NCBI GenBank assembly: GCA_024400665.1
Contig: JAKSML010000021.1
Span: 1 to 33,094 of the forward strand
Reading direction: 5' to 3'
From: Bacteroidales bacterium
GTDB taxonomy: Bacteria; Bacteroidota; Bacteroidia; Bacteroidales; P3
Length of the DNA: 33,094 nucleotides
The position numbers and the translations under genes were made by a program. The notes beneath the pieces are model-generated. The model was not told the origin of the DNA. It was given only the letters and a program-made list of their open reading frames with translations, and ran no database searches. The first letter of the stretch is position 1, and each line of letters begins with the position of its first letter. Shown one piece after another: positions 16,584 through 22,494 of the stretch.

Positions 16584-16604
16584 TACTTTTGCGAAAAATT
16601 TCGC
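16584..16604 (+). promoter_or_regulatory. -7 box fused to a GCGAAA hairpin, likely promoter/operator of the AAA ATPase
   Basis: TACTTTTG (16584-16591) fits TAnnTTTG and runs straight into GCGAAA-AA-TTTCGC (16591-16604), a 6-bp inverted repeat at the expected transcription start. A protein binding the palindrome would control this promoter. The same sequence recurs after the gene at 17692-17705. Confidence 0.55.
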
Positions 16605-16622
16605 ATATATAAGTTGCATGAT

Positions 16623-17687
16623 ATGAATCCTTTCAAATTTGGAACTATTGTTCAGGACGATTTTTTTACTGATAGGAAGAACGAGTTGGCAGAGTTGTGC
16701 CACAAGTTGGATAGCGAGAACCATGTCGTTTTGATAAGTCCGCGTCGTTTTGGTAAGAGCAGTTTGGTCTTCAAGGCTTTGTCGCAGATGGATCGTCCGC
16801 AGATATGTCTTGATTTGCAATATGTGATGTCTGTTGGCAATTTTTCTGAGCAGCTGCTACGTGCCATATTCAAATTGTACCCTTTCGAGAAGATCAAGCA
16901 TCTTTTCTCTCATTTCCGTGTTGCGCCGACTCTCTCGACCAATGCTGTCACAGGAGCTTTGGATGTGTCGTTTCAGCCAGTTGCTAATAGCCAGATCCTG
17001 TTAGAAGATGCCATGAATCTGCTTCAAAAAGTTGCCCAGCAGTCTGAGCAGAGGATGATAGTGGTCTTGGATGAGTTTCAAGAGGTTGTGAAGATTCAGG
17101 ACGGATTTGACAAGCAGCTGCGCTCTTTGATGCAACGGCAGCAGGGTGTCAATTACATTTTGTTGGGTAGCCAGGAGTCTATGATGGAGGAGATTTTTGA
17201 GAAAAAGAAGTCGCCTTTCTATCATTTTGGACAGATTATGCGGCTGAATAAGATACCCTATCAGGATTTCTACGATTATATCTATTTGCGTCTGCCTGAT
17301 ATTGACGAGACCGCCAAAGGACAGATTGCAGATAATATTCTTCAGTTCACGCAGTGCCATCCATACTACACGCAGCAGTTGGCCTCTCAGGTATGGGAAC
17401 TTATTGTGTATCGAGGCGTTATAGACCATGTCGTCGATTCTGCTATTGAGGCACTGCAGTGCCTTCACGATCTTGATTTTGAGCGTCTATGGCTGACACA
17501 GAACCGCACGGATCGGGCCACACTCAAGCGTCTGGCTGCCTGTCTTCCAGCCAGTGCCCAGCAGCCTTCGAGTACTGTGCAGAGTTCACTCAAGCGCCTT
17601 GTGCGGCAGGGCTATGTGGTCAGAACGGAAGTGTATGCTATTGAGGACCCCTTCTTCCGTAGGTGGATTTTGTCGAAGATAAATTAG
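16623..17687 (+). CDS. AAA+ ATPase of the archaeal ATPase_2/DUF234-like family, with C-terminal winged helix
   Basis: From the ATG at 16623 the protein has 354 residues (a TTG 9 nt earlier is less likely). It begins MNPFKFGTIVQDDFFTDRKN, typical of this family. The P-loop is SPRRFGKSS (39-47), Walker B is MIVVLDEFQE (144-153), and a sensor-like LLGSQESMM comes later (about 182-190). The tail (about 295-350, DRATLKRLAA ... SLKRLVRQGYVVR) looks like a winged helix-turn-helix. The function of these ATPases is poorly known; many appear as lone mobile genes in Bacteroidetes. It stands alone on the plus strand between minus-strand genes, and identical 14-nt hairpins flank it. Lower GC suggests transfer. 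Confidence 0.8.
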   Translation: MNPFKFGTIVQDDFFTDRKNELAELCHKLDSENHVVLISPRRFGKSSLVFKALSQMDRPQICLDLQYVMSVGNFSEQLLRAIFKLYPFEKIKHLFSHFRVAPTLSTNAVTGALDVSFQPVANSQILLEDAMNLLQKVAQQSEQRMIVVLDEFQEVVKIQDGFDKQLRSLMQRQQGVNYILLGSQESMMEEIFEKKKSPFYHFGQIMRLNKIPYQDFYDYIYLRLPDIDETAKGQIADNILQFTQCHPYYTQQLASQVWELIVYRGVIDHVVDSAIEALQCLHDLDFERLWLTQNRTDRATLKRLAACLPASAQQPSSTVQSSLKRLVRQGYVVRTEVYAIEDPFFRRWILSKIN

Positions 17688-17691
17688 TATT

Positions 17692-17705
17692 GCGAAAAAT
17701 TTCGC
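17692..17705. repeat. Downstream copy of the GCGAAAAATTTCGC hairpin
   Basis: Identical to 16591-16604; the identity extends to 17 nt (TTGCGAAAAATTTCGCA). It starts 4 nt after the ATPase stop codon, so the gene is bracketed by direct copies of one inverted repeat. It may be a terminator, a second operator or an insertion-site duplication. Confidence 0.6.
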
Positions 17706-17782
17706 AACGAAAAAAATCGCATTGCTAATTTGTTGTAAATAATGTTGTTGTAAGTCTTGTTTTGTGAATTTATGCTTGTAAT

Positions 17783-18439
17783 TCACATGTTTGTCTTGTA
17801 TTTGAAGCGGTCAAGATTGGTGATGCCTATCTCTGCCAGCAGGGCGGCGCTGCGCTCCACGTCCTCGGGGGTGTTGTAGTCGGGTATGAGGGGCAGGCGG
17901 ACGGTGATGTGGTCGGGGCCGACGTACTCTGCGAGGTATTGCAGGTTCTTCATCACGCGGCTGTTGTGGCGGCCTGTGTAAGCGAAGTATATCTCGTCGT
18001 TGCAGTCCTTGATGTCGATGATGTAGTAGTCGGCAATCGCGGCTATCTCCTCCACGTTTTTGGCGGGCACGTTGAGCGAGCTCTCGATGGTAATCTTCCA
18101 GTCGTTGCCGCAGAGGGCGCGGAACTGCTTGATGAAATCGACCCTCAGCAGCGGCTCGCCGCCGCCGAAGCATACGCCGCCGCCCGTGGCGATGAAGTAG
18201 AGGTTGTCGATGAGCAGCATGTTGTACAGCTCTTCAGGTGTGTAGCGCGGAAGCCCTTGGGTGGAGCCTTTGCAGTGGGCGTTGAGGCAGTAGCGGCAGT
18301 CGAGGGGGCAGCCGTGGAAGGCTGCCAAGGTGGTGACGCCTTCGCCGTCTATCCCGATGCGGTGACGCGATATCCCAATGAACCAGGCGGCGCCTGGAGG
18401 CGTTAAGGGGTGGGGACTGTTGGAGGGTGTGTCTTGCAT
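17783..18439 (-). CDS. Radical SAM protein, glycyl-radical-enzyme activase-like
   Basis: The protein of about 218 residues has the iron-sulfur signature CPLDCRYC (CX3CX2C, about C44, C48, C51) and the SAM-binding GGGEPLLRVDF segment (about 103-113), then IESSLNVP and YYIIDIKD, as in pyruvate formate-lyase activating enzymes. No glycyl radical enzyme is nearby, so the substrate is unknown. I start it at the internal ATG near 18439 because an upstream GTG (18484) would add only residues translated from a family A repeat. Even so, residues about 5-20 (SNSPHPLTPPGAAW) include a family B hairpin (18383-18397), and the conserved part begins only near WFIGISRHR. It follows the two TonB-domain genes across a 51-nt repeat. 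Confidence 0.75.
   Translation of the reverse strand: MQDTPSNSPHPLTPPGAAWFIGISRHRIGIDGEGVTTLAAFHGCPLDCRYCLNAHCKGSTQGLPRYTPEELYNMLLIDNLYFIATGGGVCFGGGEPLLRVDFIKQFRALCGNDWKITIESSLNVPAKNVEEIAAIADYYIIDIKDCNDEIYFAYTGRHNSRVMKNLQYLAEYVGPDHITVRLPLIPDYNTPEDVERSAALLAEIGITNLDRFKYKTNM
18383..18397. repeat. Family B hairpin within the radical SAM N-terminus
   Basis: CCAGGC-GGC-GCCTGG followed by AGG. It has the same 6-bp stem and 3-nt loop layout as the copies at 15572, 24288 and 28214, with a C-G pair at the stem end instead of T-A. Confidence 0.55.
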
Positions 18440-18447
18440 TTCTTTTT

Positions 18448-18508
18448 TTTGTGAATTGACAAATGACGGCTGCCGCCCTTTCACTATTCACTATTCACTA
18501 TTCACTAG
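18448..18508. repeat. Family A element between the TonB-domain and radical SAM genes
   Basis: GTGAATTGACAAATGACGGC and a CTGCCGCC core face TTCACTATTCACTATTCACT repeats. It supplies the last codons of the upstream TonB-domain gene (ending LVNSE and TAG) and an artificial N-terminal extension of the downstream frame. Confidence 0.75.
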
Positions 18509-19306
18509 GTTGGTGAATGTTATGGGGAGGTTGAATTGTGAGCGCACCTTCTTGCCATCCACTTTGCCGGGCTTCCAGCGGGGCATGGATTCTACCAGGC
18601 GGACGGCCTCTTTGCCGCAGCCTTCACCGATGTCGCGCAGGATTTTGATGTCCGACAGGGTGCCGTCTTTCTCCACTACGAAAGAGAGGAAGACCTTGCC
18701 GCTGATGTGTGCTTTCCGAGCTTCGGGAGGATAGCGGAGGTTCGTTTTGATGTATTCTTCCAAGGCCTCCAGTCCTCCAGGGAATTGGGGGTCTTGGTCG
18801 CAGACGATGTGTATCGTTTCCTCATCGGAGACCTTCTTGTCTTCTGTGGCTTTGATGCAGTTGTCCAAGTCGCTCTTGTCCCAGTTCAGGGGTTCGCCAT
18901 CGCGTTCTATGAGGAGGCGGCTTCCGTCGGGCGAGGTCACGATATCCCATTCGTCATAGATGTTAGGTGGTGTATCTGGCATGATCTCTCCCGTCGTTGC
19001 ACATATACCCATCAGCTCGTCCGTAATCTCCACTACATCGTTGTCGTGCTGGCTGCAGCTGTTGCACGAGGTCAAGGACAGGGTGGCTGCGGCTATGCCT
19101 GCCACGGCGGCCACTTTGCCTGCGGCGATGCGGCGTGAGAGTTCTCGTTCGAGGTACTTCACCTCGGCTTCGCAACGCGGACAGGTGCCGCGGCATTCGC
19201 CCTCGAAGGTGCATTCGGGTATCTCGAGTTTGATGTCGTTCTCTTCCGCTATCTTGCGGCGTATGCCTTTGAGCTGTCGGCATATCTCTTTTCCGTGTGA
19301 TGTCAT
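18491..19306 (-). CDS. Cys4-motif / lipobox / TonB C-terminal domain protein (second tandem copy)
   Basis: The 271-residue protein has three parts. Residues 1-60 are charged and hold a four-cysteine cluster C32-x5-C38-x3-C42-x2-C45 (ECTFEGECRGTCPRCEAEV), probably a zinc site. Residues 64-81 form a short hydrophobic segment ending in LTSC, which could be a lipobox or a membrane anchor. Residues about 180-265 are a TonB C-terminal domain (QFPGGLEALEEYIKTNLRYP ... GKVFLSFVVEKDG ... PRWKPGKVDGK), normally the part that contacts outer-membrane receptors. A cytoplasmic-looking metal motif before the anchor is unusual for TonB. It starts 8 nt after its paralogue, so they are cotranscribed. Its last codons derive from a family A repeat. 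Confidence 0.8.
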   Translation of the reverse strand: MTSHGKEICRQLKGIRRKIAEENDIKLEIPECTFEGECRGTCPRCEAEVKYLERELSRRIAAGKVAAVAGIAAATLSLTSCNSCSQHDNDVVEITDELMGICATTGEIMPDTPPNIYDEWDIVTSPDGSRLLIERDGEPLNWDKSDLDNCIKATEDKKVSDEETIHIVCDQDPQFPGGLEALEEYIKTNLRYPPEARKAHISGKVFLSFVVEKDGTLSDIKILRDIGEGCGKEAVRLVESMPRWKPGKVDGKKVRSQFNLPITFTNLVNSE

Positions 19307-19314
19307 AGTATGGT

Positions 19315-20259
19315 TTATTTTTTCCGTATTTTGAAGAGGCGTTTGAAAAATGGTGGCTTCCTTGGACTAATCCGTCCAATCGCTCCGGTCACAAACTCTG
19401 CGCCGCCTTCGTAGATATGGACTACGCTGTCTTGGGGAAATTCGATGTCGATGATGCGTGTTGCGCTCACCGGCTCGCCTTCGGGCCTTGCGGCCTTCCA
19501 GCCCCCGGACAGGCTCTTCACCACACGCCTGGCTTCCTCCCCGCAGCCTGCGCCGATGTCTTTCACCACGTGGATGTTGCTCACGCTGTCGTCAGCCTCC
19601 ACGGTGATGCTCACCTGCACGATGCCCGTGATGTTGTTCTCTTTCGCCACTTGCGGCACGCGCAACAAAGTCCGAATCTCCTCAAACAGCTCTTGCTCGC
19701 CGAGGCTGTACTGGGGTGTCTGAGTCCGATTGTCGATGATGCCTGCCATGCGTATGGTGTCGAATAGTGTATCCTCATCGCTGGCTGAGGCAGCCTTGGC
19801 CGAACTTCTCTTCAGTGCCTTTTTGGGGGGCGGAGGCACAATGTCGCCCTTGGGTGTGGCATGATGTAGCGTTGTATTACCAGCATCCAAAGGCTCCGTG
19901 GTGTCCGGGACGTCTTGGCGACATGCTGCTCGGCAACCCGCCCCATCTATCTGTGGCGATACCTCGTCGGCTTCCGCCCCTATTGTCCGTGGCGATACGC
20001 CGTCGCCGCAGCCTGTCATGGCGGCCAGCGTGACGGCTATGCCAGCCACCGTGGCGGCCTTGCCTGCCGAGAGGCGGCGGGCAATCTCCCGCTCCAGATA
20101 CTCCACCTCGGCTTCGCACCTCGGACAGGTGCCGCGGCATTCGCCCTCGAAGGTGCACTCCGGTATCTCCAAGTCGATGTCGTTCTCCTTGGCAATTCCG
20201 CGGCGTATTTCCTTCAGATGCCGGCAGACTTCTTTTCCTTGCTTTCCGATGTTTCCCAT
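19315..20259 (-). CDS. Cys4-motif / lipobox / degenerate TonB-like domain protein (first tandem copy)
   Basis: This 314-residue paralogue of the next gene is nearly identical over the N-terminal 75 residues: ENDIDLEIPECTFEGECRGT with C35, C41, C45 and C48, then RRLSAGKAATVAGIAVTLAA and MTGC (C84, a lipobox-like end). A long Pro/Ser/Asp-rich linker follows (about 90-185, including PPPPKKALKRSS). The C-terminal domain (about 190-275) keeps the TonB spacing (GIVQVSITVEADDSVSNIHVVKD) but has lost the QFPGG and YP signatures, so it has diverged. The last 20 residues are basic (PPFFKRLFKIRKK). Such N-terminal conservation with C-terminal divergence suggests the Cys4/anchor module is the shared functional part. 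Confidence 0.7.
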   Translation of the reverse strand: MGNIGKQGKEVCRHLKEIRRGIAKENDIDLEIPECTFEGECRGTCPRCEAEVEYLEREIARRLSAGKAATVAGIAVTLAAMTGCGDGVSPRTIGAEADEVSPQIDGAGCRAACRQDVPDTTEPLDAGNTTLHHATPKGDIVPPPPKKALKRSSAKAASASDEDTLFDTIRMAGIIDNRTQTPQYSLGEQELFEEIRTLLRVPQVAKENNITGIVQVSITVEADDSVSNIHVVKDIGAGCGEEARRVVKSLSGGWKAARPEGEPVSATRIIDIEFPQDSVVHIYEGGAEFVTGAIGRISPRKPPFFKRLFKIRKK

Positions 20260-20341
20260 GGCGTAACATTGTTTGATTCATTGTCTTAACAGCTCGGCAT
20301 ACAGGCCGTTCCGATGGCTTCGGCTTCGAGCAGAGACGATG

Positions 20342-20349
20342 CAAAGATA
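20342..20349 (-). promoter_or_regulatory. -7 box of the TonB-domain operon
   Basis: The minus strand reads TATCTTTG (TAnnTTTG), followed by a leader of about 75 nt to the ATG at 20259. No convincing -33 element is seen at 19-21 nt. Confidence 0.5.
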
Positions 20350-20603
20350 CACATTTTTTTGCAATATATATCTTTTTTCGTTTTGTTGGCTCCGCAAAAC
20401 AGTCTTCGGGTAGCCTATCGATCGTTGTTCATGTATATATTAGTCGCAGAAATGTCCGATTTTTTACATCGCTCAGAAAATTTTCTCACACCGGCTTTAC
20501 TTCGAGGTGAAAAAAAAGACGCATTTTAACACAAGTCTTAACTAAGTCTTAATTTTTTGCCATCGTCAAGACTTCTCTCGCACCACTTTTCAGCCTCGTT
20601 CAA

Positions 20604-20655
20604 GCTCCGCCTTAGCTCCGCCTTAGCTTCGCCTTAGCTCCGCTCTCAGAGCGGA
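20604..20655. repeat. 11-bp tandem repeat ending in a hairpin
   Basis: GCTCCGCCTTA at 20604 and 20615, GCTTCGCCTTA at 20626, then GCTCCGC running into TCCGCTC-TCA-GAGCGGA (20639-20655). A related GGCGGAGC(C/T)T occurs at 20693 and near 30137. Confidence 0.6.
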
Positions 20656-20760
20656 CGCAAAGTGGAGTTTGAGAAGGGTTTCGCACTGGGTTGGGCGGAG
20701 CTTGACGGGCACTGTCATTTTTAACATTTGCAGTATCGTTTTTCTTGCTATAGCGGGTTG

Positions 20761-21699
20761 TCATTTCCCTTTCAGCCACGAACGATAGCGTGCCCACACG
20801 TGCAGCCATGCTCTGGCTATGGAGTCGATGGCGTCGCTGAAGATGTATCGGCTGTATTCCTCAAAGTGCTCCCATTCGGGCATGCTTTTGTAGAGCTCTT
20901 TTGTGAGGTTTGTGTCGTCGTAGCCTTGTGGTATCATGCGGTACGACATGAGGTAGGAGTACTCGGAGATTGCGCTCATGTAGTCCCATGCGTTGTTGTT
21001 GCCTGTTCCCCAGCCGTATTGGAACTTGCGGCTTTTGAGGTCTTCTTCCACGGCCTGCATCAGCGGCTTGATATTGTCGGGCAGTGGGTAGCCGTCGGGG
21101 TCGTAGAAGAAGCGTTCGTTGTCGGTATCGACCTTGTACGACTTTTTGATTTGCGTTTCCCACTGCGATTCGAGGTAGGCGTGGAGGTCGTCGCCCGAGG
21201 AGAAGCTGCGGCTGTCGCAATGCAGGGGCATGTGGCAGTCGGCGATGTAGTGGCTCATGATGAAGAAGCGCATGGCTATGTGGTTGTTGGATGGCGAGAT
21301 GGGGCAGCCTTTTTCTTCGCTGTGGAGCATCTTGAAGCAATCGACGATGCTGTGCGACAGTGCCTCGCAGCGGTCGGCGAGGTTGCCCGAGAGGATTTCG
21401 AATTCTTTGCCGTAGAGGGGCGATTTCTTGCCCAGCTTGTAGAGTTCCATGGTGGTTGGCAGCTTCTTGAAGGTCCGCTTGCCAGCTTCGGTGTTGGGCT
21501 TGTACTTGATGACATGGCTTGTGGCCATGTCTTTGAAGACCTCGTCGGGGTACCAGGAGCCTTCAATCACGAAGTCGCGGTAGTTGCGAAACCATTTCAC
21601 GAGGGTTTTCGCATCGTCTTTGTTGGCTGCGGGGATTTCGGCGAATTCTAATCGTTTGATGGCCATGAAGGCCAGCCAGGCGTGTGTGTATTTTTTCAT
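20761..21699 (-). CDS. Zinc-dependent phospholipase C / S1-P1 nuclease-like protein
   Basis: I start this gene at the ATG at 21699 (MKKYTHAWLAFMAIKRLEF, 312 residues) because the upstream extension of the open frame is family A repeat sequence. The N-terminal HAWLAFMAIK, the DFVIEGSWYPDEV segment (about 43-55) and SHYIADCHMPLH (about 155-166) match the spaced His/Asp metal-ligand pattern of the zinc-dependent PLC/S1-P1 nuclease fold, a three-zinc all-helical phosphodiesterase. There is no clear signal peptide, unlike secreted members, so it may be cytoplasmic. The substrate is unknown. It follows the 178-residue unknown gene across a 177-nt repeat region. Confidence 0.7.
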   Translation of the reverse strand: MKKYTHAWLAFMAIKRLEFAEIPAANKDDAKTLVKWFRNYRDFVIEGSWYPDEVFKDMATSHVIKYKPNTEAGKRTFKKLPTTMELYKLGKKSPLYGKEFEILSGNLADRCEALSHSIVDCFKMLHSEEKGCPISPSNNHIAMRFFIMSHYIADCHMPLHCDSRSFSSGDDLHAYLESQWETQIKKSYKVDTDNERFFYDPDGYPLPDNIKPLMQAVEEDLKSRKFQYGWGTGNNNAWDYMSAISEYSYLMSYRMIPQGYDDTNLTKELYKSMPEWEHFEEYSRYIFSDAIDSIARAWLHVWARYRSWLKGK

Positions 21700-21702
21700 G
21701 TG

Positions 21703-21895
21703 AATTGTTTTTTGTGTGATCTGTGAACAGTGACTTGTGATCTGAGGGCGGTTGCCGCCAAAATGTATTGTCAGTTCACAGTTACCTGCGGTGACATTGC
21801 CTGCGTTCGGCATAATCCGAGCGAGCTCGGCTTCTGCTCTCTCTTTTGCAATGTTCGCTGATCACAGTTCACTATTTCACAGTTGTTTTTTTACC
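21703..21895. repeat. Family A elements between the zinc-hydrolase and its upstream gene
   Basis: GTGAACAGTGACTTGTGATC, a GGGCGGTTGCCGCC core and GTCAGTTCACAGTTAC form one element (21725-21786); a second arm, GATCACAGTTCACTATTTCAC, lies at 21859-21880. Between them is AATCCGAGCGAGCTCGG, a small palindrome. The last two codons and stop of the upstream 178-residue gene fall in this repeat. Confidence 0.65.
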
Positions 21896-22413
21896 ATTTT
21901 GTAGCCCATGCGTTTGAGTTGTACGGCGGCACCCATGAGGTAGAGTTGATGGAGGCAGATGACGTATCCTCTGAAGGCTGCTTCTGACCCTGGCTCGAGT
22001 TGTTCGTGCAGGTACATGCTGTAGGTTCTTTCTGCGCATTCTTGCACGAGGGTCTCGGTGTTGTCGTATTCGGGTTGTTTGAGGCCGAGCAGGGGGCCGC
22101 GGACGTATTCGTCGAGGAGGTCGTAGCCGCCTTTGTCGCGCATGAAGAGGTAGAGGTCTTCGACTTTGCTGTAGAGACCCCAGTCGTCGTCCCAGTATTT
22201 TGCCATTCCCATGCCGATGTACATCATCCATCCTAAGCTGGCGGTGGGGTATTTGTCGAATTCGCGCACGCCGTCGGCGAGATAGCTTTGCCCGATGGCG
22301 GGCCATCGTTCTTCGAGGTCTATGGCTTCAGGCAGTTGTTCGTCAACTTCGCCCATTCCCAGCAGGTAGTGGTATAGGTTGTCTTTTATGCGTTCTTCAA
22401 AGTTTGGTTTCAT
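21877..22413 (-). CDS. Conserved-looking unknown protein, 178 residues
   Basis: I do not recognise this protein. It is predicted helical and soluble, with no signal peptide. Notable segments are LYHYLLGMGEVDEQLPEAID (13-32), SLGWMMYIGMGMAKYWDDDW (59-78) and LVQECAERTYSMYLHEQLEP (about 122-141); the Met/Trp/Tyr-rich centre suggests a compact helical bundle. It ends KMVKKQL, with the final codons lying in a family A repeat. Codon use and GC match the core genes. It precedes the zinc-hydrolase-like gene and follows PNGase F by 81 nt on the same strand, so it may be cotranscribed with either. Confidence 0.65.
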   Translation of the reverse strand: MKPNFEERIKDNLYHYLLGMGEVDEQLPEAIDLEERWPAIGQSYLADGVREFDKYPTASLGWMMYIGMGMAKYWDDDWGLYSKVEDLYLFMRDKGGYDLLDEYVRGPLLGLKQPEYDNTETLVQECAERTYSMYLHEQLEPGSEAAFRGYVICLHQLYLMGAAVQLKRMGYKMVKKQL

Positions 22414-22494
22414 GATGGAAAGATTTTTAGATTTTAAGACTTTGGGATTTTCAGATTTCTGAATATCTGAACATCTATATATCTGATTATCTTT
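22414..22494. repeat. ATCTGA-type repeat downstream of PNGase F
   Basis: A short AT-rich spacer with GATTTTTAGATTTT, then ATTTCTGAATATCTGAACAT and ATCTGATTATC. The repeated ATCTGA/TCAGAT words in both orientations resemble the arm-repeat logic of family A, with a different word. Confidence 0.45.

Larger units (their letters stand above)
20260..20760. other. Intergenic region between the TonB-domain operon and the zinc-hydrolase gene
   Basis: No gene was found. It contains the -7 box at 20342-20349 for the TonB-domain operon and an AT-rich stretch. At 20604-20655 there is a tandem repeat: three 11-nt units GCTCCGCCTTA (the third with one change), then the hairpin TCCGCTC-TCA-GAGCGGA (20639-20655). 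The latter lies 3' of the zinc-hydrolase gene and may end its transcript. Confidence 0.5.
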
